Made by a program: the position numbers and the translations under genes
Notes under the pieces: generated by a model
Database searches by the model: none
What the model was told of the DNA's origin: nothing
Seen by the model: the letters and a program-made list of their open reading frames with translations, nothing else
Shown here: one piece after another, positions 25,563 to 33,777 of the stretch
Layout of the letters: every line of letters starts with the position of its first letter
Numbering within the stretch: the stretch's first letter is position 1
Source: Sphingobium sp. KCTC 72723
Lineage (GTDB): Bacteria; Pseudomonadota; Alphaproteobacteria; Sphingomonadales; Sphingomonadaceae
Assembly (NCBI RefSeq): GCF_014280435.1
Contig: NZ_CP060388.1
Coordinates: 930,001 to 994,000, forward strand
DNA length: 64,000 nucleotides
Reading direction: 5' to 3'

Positions 25563-26281
25563 AACGTGCCTTCGACCTTGAGAACCTGCGCATTGCCGAC
25601 GGTCGCAAAGCCCGACCGGCCCAGCGCTGCCGCCAGGGTCGGGTCAGCTGTTTCCACGCGCATTTCCGCGCTATACCGGCCCGATCGCCACAGGCGCAGC
25701 GCGATCTTCTCCATGCCCGACTGGCTCACCAGCAGCAGCAATATCGCATCGCCATCGCACGCCACGGTGCCGGACAATCCCTGCGCCAGGTTCAGCCCCG
25801 GAAACTGCCCCGCCATCCGCGCCCGGACCCGCCCTTCGCCATGGCCGCAATGGTCGCTGGCGAACCAGGCCGTCACATCCTCCATGTCCAGACTGGCGAT
25901 CGGCAACGGCGCGAAGCTGCGGCCCAGCGGCACCGCTCCGGTCACATCGTCCACGCCGATCCGCCCGAACCCGACGGTCAGCGCCCCGCTAATGTCGTCG
26001 GCCAGCCCCGCCTTGCGCGCAATGTCGAACCGCGCCCGCGCCATGAGTAGCGAAACGGGGGATAGCCCCGCCCGCACGCTGCCCATCGGCATGTCGCCCA
26101 GCATCAACTGGTCGATCCGCCCACTCCACACCGTGCCGCGCACATCGCGCGCCGCCACGCCCAAACGCTCCAGCCCGACCAGCCCCAGCGCCACACACAT
26201 CGGCAGGAACAGAATGAAGCCCAGCAACAGCACCACCAGCAACGCAATCCGCGCCCGGCGCGAAAGAATAAGCCCCATCAT
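25559..26281 (-). CDS. gspN: type II secretion protein GspN
   Basis: 240 residues with one N-terminal membrane segment (ARIALLVVLLLGFILFLPM) and a periplasmic domain with GTVWSGRIDQL and the mid-region beta pattern typical of GspN. GspN is a non-universal, poorly understood member of the T2SS. Start ATG 26281 overlaps the gspM stop (ATGA); the adjacent ATG 26278 is equally possible. Assignment rests on motif style plus its place between gspM and gspO. Confidence 0.85.
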   Translation of the reverse strand: MMGLILSRRARIALLVVLLLGFILFLPMCVALGLVGLERLGVAARDVRGTVWSGRIDQLMLGDMPMGSVRAGLSPVSLLMARARFDIARKAGLADDISGALTVGFGRIGVDDVTGAVPLGRSFAPLPIASLDMEDVTAWFASDHCGHGEGRVRARMAGQFPGLNLAQGLSGTVACDGDAILLLLVSQSGMEKIALRLWRSGRYSAEMRVETADPTLAAALGRSGFATVGNAQVLKVEGTL

Positions 26282-26766
26282 GGCTGGTTTCCCCGCACCA
26301 GCACCGCCTGCACCGACAGGCTGCCCGCCGTCGCAGCGGGCCGCGCGCTCATCGTTTCGACGCGCACACCCTGCCCCTCCAATGCCGCGATCCATGAAAA
26401 CAACGCCACCGGGCGCACCGACGCTATCGCCACGTCCATCCGGTCACTGCCCTGCGCCTGCGCCCGTTCCAGCGTCAGCCCGGCCTCGCCCGCGCTCTGG
26501 CCGACAAACTGGTCGATCGGCGTGACGGGACCAGCGCTGGCGCCATTGCGCGGCAGATTCTTGAGCTGCTTCACCGCCGCGCGCACCGCCGCATTGCGAT
26601 CGGTCGCGGCGATCAGATCGTCCCGCGACGCGCGTTGCGCCCGGTCGATCGGCACGACGATGCCGAACCACAGCACGACCGCGCCCAACAATGCGAACAT
26701 CACGCCCAGCATCCACTGTTCGCGGCTGGATCGCTCCGCCCAGGCCGCTTTCATCCGTTCCATCAT
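26278..26766 (-). CDS. gspM: type II secretion protein GspM
   Basis: 162-residue inner-membrane assembly-platform protein. Short cytoplasmic N-terminus (MMERMKAAWAERSSREQ), one membrane segment (WMLGVMFALLGAVVLWFGIV), then a helical and ferredoxin-like periplasmic domain. It partners GspL in linking the ATPase GspE to the membrane. Overlaps gspL and gspN by 4 nt on each side. Confidence 0.9.
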   Translation of the reverse strand: MMERMKAAWAERSSREQWMLGVMFALLGAVVLWFGIVVPIDRAQRASRDDLIAATDRNAAVRAAVKQLKNLPRNGASAGPVTPIDQFVGQSAGEAGLTLERAQAQGSDRMDVAIASVRPVALFSWIAALEGQGVRVETMSARPAATAGSLSVQAVLVRGNQP

Positions 26767-27881
26767 GACCGCACCGTAATATCTGCCAGCGTCCGCCCGC
26801 CCGCATCCTGCGATGGCGTGGCCGTGATCGTGAAGCCCGCCGCCTGCAACGCCAGCAGCACCGCATTGATGTCATCCGCCTTCGCCGCCGCCAGCGTCGC
26901 GCGCAACATCCCGTCCGGGTCGCGCGACAAGGACGTCAGCGCCACCCCCGGCGCATCCTGCATCGCCGCCATCACGGCTGCAACCGGCGCGGTAAAGGCC
27001 CGTCCGCCGGCGCCCCGCGCCGCCAACTGCCCCTCCATCTCGCCCAGCGCCTGCGCCGCATCGCTCGCGCCCGGCAGCACCTGTTGCGCCAGCATCAGGC
27101 TTTGCGTATCCAGACGGCTGGCCTCGGCATGGTTTTTGCCGATGCCGACCAGCGAAACCAGCAAACCCACCAGCAGGATCAAACCACTCCAAACCGCGAT
27201 CCGGCCCAGCGCACGCTGGTCGATCGCGCGGCGCACCCGCTTGGCGAAATCCCCCTGCCGCAGGTCGATCGGCGGCGCATCGAGCGCAGCGATCGCCCGC
27301 CCCTCGATCACGCCCGTCTGCACGTCCGCGACTGCCGCGTCACCGATCAGCACGGGCAACGCCATGTCGCCGCTCAACGCCATGTCCACGCCGCGCAGCA
27401 CCACGCCATCGCCGATGACGCCACGCGCAAAACCGCTCTCCGGTTGTGGCAACAACAATGGCGCAGGCACGATCAGGTCCGGGTCCAGCCCATGATGCTG
27501 CGCCCATAACAACCATTGCTGCATGTCGGTCCGCGCCGTCAGAGCCACCACATGGGGTCGGGCCGGATCGTCATTCTCGTCCGTCACGGCAAACAACTGA
27601 TCCGACAGGGCAATCCCGCCCGCCAGCACCGCCAGCCGCGCCGCCGCCCGCCCCTGCCGCACGGGCAGGTCAGGATGCGCGATCCAGTGCAGCGCCACTT
27701 GCGCAGCGGGTGGCACGATCATCACCCGCGCCGCATCGGGCAAGGCCGCAAGCCCGCACGCCGCCAGCCAGTTCGCGCCTTCGCCCGCCTGCGTCAGCGC
27801 ACCATCCACCACCCGCATCCAGCGTGGCGGCCCATCGCCCTCCTGCGATAAAAATACGATCAGGGCATCGCGACTGCTCAT
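26763..27881 (-). CDS. gspL: type II secretion protein GspL
   Basis: 372 residues. The N-terminal cytoplasmic actin-like domain (about 1-220) docks GspE; a single membrane helix (IAVWSGLILLVGLLVSLVGI, near 232) precedes a periplasmic ferredoxin-like domain. ATG 27881 overlaps the gspK stop (ATGA). Composition and position match GspL well, although the sequence itself is not strongly conserved across the family. Confidence 0.9.
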   Translation of the reverse strand: MSSRDALIVFLSQEGDGPPRWMRVVDGALTQAGEGANWLAACGLAALPDAARVMIVPPAAQVALHWIAHPDLPVRQGRAAARLAVLAGGIALSDQLFAVTDENDDPARPHVVALTARTDMQQWLLWAQHHGLDPDLIVPAPLLLPQPESGFARGVIGDGVVLRGVDMALSGDMALPVLIGDAAVADVQTGVIEGRAIAALDAPPIDLRQGDFAKRVRRAIDQRALGRIAVWSGLILLVGLLVSLVGIGKNHAEASRLDTQSLMLAQQVLPGASDAAQALGEMEGQLAARGAGGRAFTAPVAAVMAAMQDAPGVALTSLSRDPDGMLRATLAAAKADDINAVLLALQAAGFTITATPSQDAGGRTLADITVRS

Positions 27882-28867
27882 GCGCCCGCCCCCCAACTGC
27901 GCCGCACCAGCTTGGCCGGTGCCTCCCGCGCATCGATCAGCGCGCGCTCCACCAGCTGCGTTCCCCCGACATTCACCAACACGTCCACTTCGAAAAATCC
28001 TGTCGTCAATTTGACCTGTTCGGCCACCTCCGCCATCGGCGACAGGCCGGCCAGCGAGGGCAGCGCCCAGAATTGCACCGTGCTGCCGTAGCCGTCCGTC
28101 GGCCGCTGCGCCAGCAATTGCCGCGCCTGCGCCACGCTCAATTGCCCCGGCAACAGCATGGCGAACAAGGGTGCCTGATCGGGCAGCAATGTGTTGATGT
28201 TGATCGGCGACAGGTCAGTCACCGGCAACGCGCACACCCATGGCCGCGCCAGATCATAGATGGCCGGTGTAATGCCATTGACCGCGCGCAACTCCGACGC
28301 ATCCACCATCATCCGGTTGGCCGCGCGATAGGGCCGCTGCGCCTGCGCATAAGTTTCATCCTCCGCCCCACCCGGCTGCGGCACGGCGTCGCTGTCGACC
28401 CAGTCGGCCAGCCCAGCGGAAGCCCCCTGCGCCGCGCGCGCATCGACGCCCAGCGCCTGCAACAATCCCTGAAACTGCGCGACACCTGCCGGGCGCACCT
28501 TCAGGCTGGCCTCGCTTTCCCCGCTGACCACGCTGTTCAAATTGAAACAATTGCCCCCGTCGATCACCCTCGCGGTCGCAACCCCGCCCGGCACCGGGAT
28601 GCTCTGCGGCGCGCCCAGCCATCCGCCCGCCAGCGTGATGCGCGCCGGATTGGCCGCCACCAGATCGCCGATCCGCAACCGCGCCACCTGCGTCGCAGCG
28701 TCCGCATAGGCGCGCGCCTGGTCGATCGCGCCGCCATTGCCGGTCATCCGCGTGGCCAGCGCCACCCGCTCCAGCGCCGTCGCGGCCACCACCGCCATCA
28801 CCGCCACCAGCAGCAATACGGTCAGCAACGCGGCCCCGCATTCACCCTTTTTGCGTGGATCAGGCAT
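27878..28867 (-). CDS. gspK: minor pseudopilin GspK
   Basis: 329 residues, the large tip pseudopilin. Leader ends at GECG before a hydrophobic helix AALLTVLLLVAVMAVVAATA. GspK lacks the usual Glu5, and none is seen here, which is normal. The large insert contains SAGLADWVDSD and a SPININTLLP segment in the helix-hairpin-helix-like region, both characteristic. It forms the pilus tip with GspI and GspJ. Overlaps gspJ by 8 nt. Confidence 0.93.
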   Translation of the reverse strand: MPDPRKKGECGAALLTVLLLVAVMAVVAATALERVALATRMTGNGGAIDQARAYADAATQVARLRIGDLVAANPARITLAGGWLGAPQSIPVPGGVATARVIDGGNCFNLNSVVSGESEASLKVRPAGVAQFQGLLQALGVDARAAQGASAGLADWVDSDAVPQPGGAEDETYAQAQRPYRAANRMMVDASELRAVNGITPAIYDLARPWVCALPVTDLSPININTLLPDQAPLFAMLLPGQLSVAQARQLLAQRPTDGYGSTVQFWALPSLAGLSPMAEVAEQVKLTTGFFEVDVLVNVGGTQLVERALIDAREAPAKLVRRSWGAGA

Positions 28868-29522
28868 CGGGCGCCCCTTCGACGATCGGCTTTTCGACCG
28901 GCCCTGGCGCGACCAGAAAGCGCAGCATCACCGGCGGTTCGCCCGTGCGGGTCAGTGTCATTTCGACGGCGCGGGGCAGCAGGTCGGGCTGGCTCGGCGT
29001 CCATGCTTCCCGCCACTTCCCCTCTGCATCGCGAAAGCGCAGCGTCACAGCCTCGACATGTTCCAGCAGCGCGGCGGGTTCCTCGCCCGCTGCACCGTCC
29101 AACTGCGCATAGCTGCGCCGCTCCAACCGCCCCTGCCGCACCCAATATTCGATTTTTTGCAGCGAAGGACGCGGCAAATCGCCCAGATTGTCCCATCCCC
29201 CGCGCACCAACTGCATCACCGGCTGGCCCTCGCCCTGCGGATCGGCCCAGAAGGCCGGGGCCAGCGTGCCGCTTTCGGTGCGCGTGATCCGCGCCACCGC
29301 CTGCCCCAGATCGCCACCGATCGCGCCGCCTGCCCGCTGGATCGCAGCCATATCATTCAGCCGCGCCTTGACCTGCGCCTGCGCCGACACGCTATTGCCC
29401 AGCAACAACACCCCCGCCCCCGCCAGCATCGCAAAGATCATCAGCGCGACGAGCAGTTCGATCAGCGTGAAGCCCTGTTGGGCGGAACGCTCCAAAGGCG
29501 TGAAGCCGCGCTCGTCACGCAT
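28860..29522 (-). CDS. gspJ: minor pseudopilin GspJ
   Basis: 220 residues. The prepilin site QQG-FTLIELLVALMIFAML gives Phe at +1 and Glu at +5. The leader holds an earlier copy of the same motif, GFTPLERSAQQGFTL, as in GspH and GspI. The C-terminal domain is the beta-rich GspJ fold (FWADPQGEGQPVMQL, LQKIEYWVRQGRLERR). Start ATG 29522 overlaps the gspI stop by one base (TGATG). Confidence 0.93.
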   Translation of the reverse strand: MRDERGFTPLERSAQQGFTLIELLVALMIFAMLAGAGVLLLGNSVSAQAQVKARLNDMAAIQRAGGAIGGDLGQAVARITRTESGTLAPAFWADPQGEGQPVMQLVRGGWDNLGDLPRPSLQKIEYWVRQGRLERRSYAQLDGAAGEEPAALLEHVEAVTLRFRDAEGKWREAWTPSQPDLLPRAVEMTLTRTGEPPVMLRFLVAPGPVEKPIVEGAPDA

Positions 29523-30007
29523 CACGCCACCACCCGCACGAAACTCAGCACCACCGGCGACGCGCCCGGCTGGCCATCGACGGTCAGGTCCACCTGCAAC
29601 AGACGCTGGTCGTCGGTCGACTTCACCACGCGATGCCATCGCCAGCGCCGCCCGCCATTGTCCACTTCGCCATCTTCCTGCCCGGCGGACGGCGGCAACG
29701 GATCGCTCTGCACCTCCACCATCAAATTGCGCGCGACGATCTGGCCCAGCGCCTTGCTGTTCAGGTCGGCGGCGGTCCGCAACGTCACCCCCTGCAACCG
29801 CACCAGCGCCAACGCCGCCAGGCTGAACACCGCCAGCGCGACCAGCATTTCGAGCAAAGTGAAGCCGTGTTCGGCGGAACGCCCCAAAGACGTGAAGCCG
29901 CGCTCATTTACACCACACCGTGTTCCCGCGCAGGCGGGAACCCAGTCCAGTTCGGGCATCGACTTGCCCGCCTGCGCGGGACCACACTGAACCCGCTTCC
30001 TACCCAC
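29522..30007 (-). CDS. gspI: minor pseudopilin GspI with repeat-derived leader
   Basis: 161 residues if read from GTG 30007 (8-nt overlap with gspH); ATG 29959 is the other start. The prepilin motif EHG-FTLLEMLVALAVFSLA (Glu +5) is followed by the usual GspI domain. Between any possible start and the prepilin motif lies a palindromic repeat element (29920-29987), so the leader would be about 50 or 34 residues rather than 6 to 10. A second GFT copy (ERGFTSLGRSAEHGFTL) precedes the real site. Expression may be affected by the hairpin. Confidence 0.88.
   Translation of the reverse strand: MGRKRVQCGPAQAGKSMPELDWVPACAGTRCGVNERGFTSLGRSAEHGFTLLEMLVALAVFSLAALALVRLQGVTLRTAADLNSKALGQIVARNLMVEVQSDPLPPSAGQEDGEVDNGGRRWRWHRVVKSTDDQRLLQVDLTVDGQPGASPVVLSFVRVVA
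29920..29987. repeat. palindromic repeat inside the gspI leader
   Basis: Terminal arms GTGTTCCCGCGCAGGCGGG (29920-29938) and CCCGCCTGCGCGGGACCACAC without the last base (29967-29986/87) are inverted copies flanking about 28 bp. Each arm is itself palindromic (CCCGC-CTG-GCGGG type). REP/REPIN-like layout. Confidence 0.8.
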
Positions 30008-30506
30008 CGACCATGACCTTCCCCGCCATGTCGACGCGCACCGACACCCGCTCGCCCTCGCGCGCCAGTGTCACGGTCAGCGGATCGGTCGGCAGGCCAG
30101 TGCCGTCGAAGGCGATCTGTTGCCGCCCATCCTTGCCCACCAGCGCGCGGGTGCCACCCTTCCAGTTGGCGGTGACGAACGGCTTGTCCTCAAGCGGCAC
30201 CCATTGCCCACTCTCGCGCCGCTGAAAGCCATAGCCCGATGCGGACACCCACAGCCCCATCGGCGCGGCGGTCACGACCGCTTCGTCGCGCGCGGCGGCC
30301 ACGCGCGCGGCAAAGCGGTCGGCATCCTCGATCACGCGCCCGCGCGGATCGGGGATAGCCAGCACCACGGCAGCCGAAATGAAACCGATGATCGTCAGCA
30401 CGACCATCAGTTCAATAAGCGTGAAGCCGTGTTCGGCGGAACGCCCCAAAGACGTGAATCCCGCTTGCGACGCAGGATCAAATCTCGCTGGAGAATATAT
30501 CCGCAT
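30000..30506 (-). CDS. gspH: minor pseudopilin GspH
   Basis: 168 residues from ATG 30506, which lies inside the end of gspG (29-nt overlap). Leader of 27 residues with GFTSLGRSAEHG before the cleavage site; then FTLIELMVVLTIIGFISAAV (Glu +5) and the GspH beta domain (DADRFAARVAAARDEAVVT, GLWVSASGYGFQRRE). It starts the minor-pilin stack with GspI-K. Confidence 0.9.
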   Translation of the reverse strand: MRIYSPARFDPASQAGFTSLGRSAEHGFTLIELMVVLTIIGFISAAVVLAIPDPRGRVIEDADRFAARVAAARDEAVVTAAPMGLWVSASGYGFQRRESGQWVPLEDKPFVTANWKGGTRALVGKDGRQQIAFDGTGLPTDPLTVTLAREGERVSVRVDMAGKVMVGG

Positions 30507-31026
30507 TTTCCGCTTCCCCGCCCGGCTGGCCGTCCGCGCCCAGCGAACTGATGTCGAACGCGCCCTTGCGCCCCGGCACGGTGTAGACATAGGCCCGGCC
30601 CCACGGATCGTCGGGCAGCTTCTTGACATAGCCGCCACGCCGGTAACGCTGCGGCTGCGCCAACGATGCAGGCGGATTGAGCAGCGCCAGCAAGCCATCG
30701 GACCCGGCCGGATAGGTCAGATTGTCGAGCCGATATTGCTCCAGCGCCTGTTCGATCGTCGCAATGTCGGCCTTGGCCTTCTCCACCCGCGCCGTATCGG
30801 TCGCGGGAATGACATTGATCGCCACGATCGTCGCCAGCAGGCCGATGATGACGATGACGACCATCAGTTCGACCAGCGTGAAGCCGTGTTCGGCGGAACG
30901 CCTCTCCCCACACTCGTCATCTCCGCGAAAGCGGGGATCCCGCTTCTTCTTCAGCAGCGCCACAGGATGGAGCAGAACAGTGAGATCCCAGCTTTCGCTG
31001 GGATGACGGCCAAGGAAATGCTTCAT
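30478..31026 (-). CDS. gspG: major pseudopilin GspG with repeat-derived leader
   Basis: 182 residues. The ribosome-binding site GAAGGAG sits 6 nt before ATG 31026, which fixes the start. Residues 1-48 form an unusually long leader, most of it the translation of a palindromic repeat element (30915-31008); then comes EHG-FTLVELMVVIVIIGLL with Glu +5. The C-terminal domain is standard GspG: EQYRLDNLTYPAGSDGL, the calcium-loop region KLPDDPWGRAYVY, and ADGQPGGEAENADI. It builds the pseudopilus. The insertion kept the frame, so the protein should still be made and processed. Confidence 0.94.
   Translation of the reverse strand: MKHFLGRHPSESWDLTVLLHPVALLKKKRDPRFRGDDECGERRSAEHGFTLVELMVVIVIIGLLATIVAINVIPATDTARVEKAKADIATIEQALEQYRLDNLTYPAGSDGLLALLNPPASLAQPQRYRRGGYVKKLPDDPWGRAYVYTVPGRKGAFDISSLGADGQPGGEAENADIFSSEI
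30915..31008. repeat. palindromic repeat inside the gspG leader
   Basis: 94-bp element with terminal inverted arms CGTCATCTCCGCGAAAGCGG (from 30915) and GATCCCAGCTTTCGCTGGGA (to ATGACG at 31008). Each arm carries its own small palindrome around GCGAAAGC / GCTTTCGC. The middle is about 40 bp. Related half-element at 37633-37652. Confidence 0.82.
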
Positions 31027-31037
31027 ATTCAACTCCT

Positions 31038-32255
31038 TCAAGCCCCGGTCAGGCTTTGCAGCTGCAAAATGGGCAGCAGGATGGACAGGATGATGACGGC
31101 AACGATGCCGCCCATCAGTATGATGATGATCGGTTCCAGCATGGCGAGCGCGGTGGAGGTGAAGGCGTCGAACTCCCGCTCCAGATAATCCGCCGCCCGC
31201 TCCAGCATGGTGTCGAGCCGCCCGGCACTTTCCCCGCTGGCCGCCAGATAGACCAGCAGCGGCGGAAACACGCCCGCCCGGCGCAGCGCTGCCGACAGGC
31301 TGCCTCCGCCCCGAATCGCCTCGACAATCTCGTCCGACGCCCGGCGCAGCACCCGGTTGTGAACCGTATTGGCGGTCAGCGTCAGCCCCTCCATCAATGG
31401 CAGGCGGCTGGCCACCATGGTCGATAGCGTCCGCGCCATCCGCGCCGCGTGCAGGTCGCGGATCAGCTTGCCCAGCACCGGCAGGCCCAGCAGCGTCGCG
31501 TCGAAGCGATAGCGGAACCGCTCATTCTTCATCGCCCGCCAGAAGCCGACCCCGCCCAGCACGATAAGGATCAACAGCAACCACCAGTAAGCCGCCAGAA
31601 AGGCCGACACGCCCATCACGATCCGCGTCAGCAACGGCAATGCCTGCCCCACCGTATCGAACTGCTCGACCACCTTTGGCACGACGAAGATCATCAGCGC
31701 CGCGACCACGAACACCGCGAATGTCGCCAGCACCGATGGATAGGCAATCGCCGTCAGCACCTTCGATCGCATGATCGCCTGCCGCTCCATCAGGTCGGAC
31801 AGGCGCTCCATGATCGTGGGCAGGCTGCCCGAACTCTCACCCGCCGAAATCATCGCGCGATAGAGCGGCGGAAAGCTTTTCGGCTCCGCGCCCAGCGCAT
31901 CGGCCAGCCGCCGCCCTTCCATCACGCCTGAATGCACCGTGCCGACGATGGCACGGACATGATCCTGCTCGCTCTGCCGCCCAATGGTCCGCAACGATTC
32001 CTCCAGCGGACTGACCTGCGTCAGCGTCGCCAGTTGCCGCGTGAACAGCGTCAATTCCTTGGGGCTGAGGCGGGGCGAACGCAGCGCCATGCCCGCCCGC
32101 TTGCGCGCGCTTTCCACCGCGCCCGGCGTCAGCGCGACGATGAACAGCTTGCGCGCGTCCAGCTTCGTCCGCGCATCCTCTATTGCGTCCGCCTTGACCC
32201 GACCCGTGCGCTCCTTGCCCGCCGGGTCGATCGCGACATAATCGAAATCAGCCAT
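31038..32255 (-). CDS. gspF: type II secretion inner-membrane protein GspF
   Basis: 405-residue polytopic assembly-platform protein. Two copies of the T2SSF domain are visible, each helical and followed by membrane segments: the first with LFTRQLATLTQVSPLEESL (near 70) and TAIAYPSVLATFAVFVVAALM, the second with RTLSTMVASRLPLMEGL and the end AMLEPIIIILMGGIVAVIIL. Start ATG 32255 overlaps gspE by 8 nt. A 12-nt gap separates it from the gspG start codon, leaving space for gspG's own ribosome-binding site. Confidence 0.95.
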   Translation of the reverse strand: MADFDYVAIDPAGKERTGRVKADAIEDARTKLDARKLFIVALTPGAVESARKRAGMALRSPRLSPKELTLFTRQLATLTQVSPLEESLRTIGRQSEQDHVRAIVGTVHSGVMEGRRLADALGAEPKSFPPLYRAMISAGESSGSLPTIMERLSDLMERQAIMRSKVLTAIAYPSVLATFAVFVVAALMIFVVPKVVEQFDTVGQALPLLTRIVMGVSAFLAAYWWLLLILIVLGGVGFWRAMKNERFRYRFDATLLGLPVLGKLIRDLHAARMARTLSTMVASRLPLMEGLTLTANTVHNRVLRRASDEIVEAIRGGGSLSAALRRAGVFPPLLVYLAASGESAGRLDTMLERAADYLEREFDAFTSTALAMLEPIIIILMGGIVAVIILSILLPILQLQSLTGA

Positions 32256-33777
32256 CGGCGATCGTTTCCGCCTCGACTGAATCGCGCCGCGACACCCGGA
32301 TCGCTTCTTCCGCCGTCGTCTGCCCGTCCCGCACCAGCGCGCGGGCGGCAGAACCCAGATTGGGCGCATTGAGGAAAGCGTGCCGCGCAATCAGCGATTC
32401 GTCGCCACCATCGTTGATCAGGCGGCGGATGGTATCATCGACCCGGATCGCCTCGAACACGCCGATCCGCCCCTTATATCCCGTGCCACTGCACGCATCG
32501 CACCCGCGCGCGCGGTAGATGATCGTGCCGGGGTCGAAGCCCAGCAGCGCACTGGCCGACTTGTCCGCCTGCACCGGCTCGCGGCAACTCTGGCAGAGCC
32601 GCCGCACCAGCCGCTGCGCGATCACCGCGCGCAATGTGGACGCCAGCAGGAACGGCTCGACCCGCATGTCGCGCATCCGCGTGATCGCGCCCACCGCATC
32701 ATTGGTATGCACCGTGGACAGCACCAGATGCCCGGTCAGCGACGCCTGCACCGCAATTTCCGCCGTCTCGCGATCGCGAATTTCGCCGATCATCACCACG
32801 TCGGGATCCTGCCGCAATATCGCGCGCAGCCCCGCCGCAAAGGTCAGCCCGACCTTGGCATTGACCTGCGTCTGGCCCACACCCTCCATCGCATATTCGA
32901 CCGGATCCTCGACCGTCAGTATGTTGCGCGACCCGTCGTTCAACTGCCGCAGGCCCGCATAAAGCGTCGTCGTCTTGCCCGATCCGGTCGGCCCGGTGAC
33001 CAGAATGATGCCATTGGGTTCGCTTAAGCCCTCGCGGAAAATCCGGTCCGGCACGCCGGTCATCCCCAACAGGTCGAGCGTGATGCCCGCATTTTCCTTG
33101 TCCAGGATACGCAGCACTACCCGCTCCCCCGCCCGGCTGGGCAGAGTGGAAACACGCACGTCGAGCAGCTTGCCCCCCAACGTCAGGCCGATGCGCCCGT
33201 CCTGCGGCACGCGCCGTTCGGCAATGTCCAGCCGCGCCATCACCTTGACTCGGCTGACCACCACCGGCGCGACATGCGGCGGCATCCGCAGCGTTTCGCG
33301 CAGCACGCCGTCGATCCGCATCCGCACGACCAGACCCGTCTCATAGGGTTCGATATGGATGTCAGACACGCCCTGCCGCGCCGCTTCGGCGATGATGCCG
33401 TTGATCAGGCGGATCGCAGGCGCATCGTCCGCACTGTCGAGCAGATCGTCGGCAGTCGGAATATCGGCGGCAAGAATATCCAGCTCGTCCGCGCCCACTT
33501 CGAGCGATCCCGCCATCGCAGCCGCGCTGCCCTCCATCGCATAATGGTTCGACAGATGCCGGTCGAACTGCGTCGGTTCCACGAACAGCACATCGAAACT
33601 GCGCGCCAGATGCCGCCGCACTTCCAGCAACACGCGCGGATCGCTCCCCTCGCGCACCGCAATCGTCAACCGCTCGCCCTCGATCGGGAGCATCACCACG
33701 CCATGCTTGCGCGCGAAGCCATAGGGTATGTCGATGGGGCGAGGGGGGGCGGGAACCGCCAGTGTTTCGTCGCTCAC
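32248..33777 (-). CDS. gspE: type II secretion ATPase GspE
   Basis: 509-residue hexameric motor ATPase. N1E-type region first, then the core: Walker A GPTGSGKTTTLYAGL, Asp box, Walker B DVVMIGEIRDRETAEIA, His box LTGHLVLSTVHTNDA. The zinc-binding four-cysteine insert is present (CQSC and CDAC near 395-432). GTG start at 33777 overlaps the gspD stop (GTGA). It powers pseudopilus assembly through GspL and GspF. Confidence 0.96.
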   Translation of the reverse strand: MSDETLAVPAPPRPIDIPYGFARKHGVVMLPIEGERLTIAVREGSDPRVLLEVRRHLARSFDVLFVEPTQFDRHLSNHYAMEGSAAAMAGSLEVGADELDILAADIPTADDLLDSADDAPAIRLINGIIAEAARQGVSDIHIEPYETGLVVRMRIDGVLRETLRMPPHVAPVVVSRVKVMARLDIAERRVPQDGRIGLTLGGKLLDVRVSTLPSRAGERVVLRILDKENAGITLDLLGMTGVPDRIFREGLSEPNGIILVTGPTGSGKTTTLYAGLRQLNDGSRNILTVEDPVEYAMEGVGQTQVNAKVGLTFAAGLRAILRQDPDVVMIGEIRDRETAEIAVQASLTGHLVLSTVHTNDAVGAITRMRDMRVEPFLLASTLRAVIAQRLVRRLCQSCREPVQADKSASALLGFDPGTIIYRARGCDACSGTGYKGRIGVFEAIRVDDTIRRLINDGGDESLIARHAFLNAPNLGSAARALVRDGQTTAEEAIRVSRRDSVEAETIADG

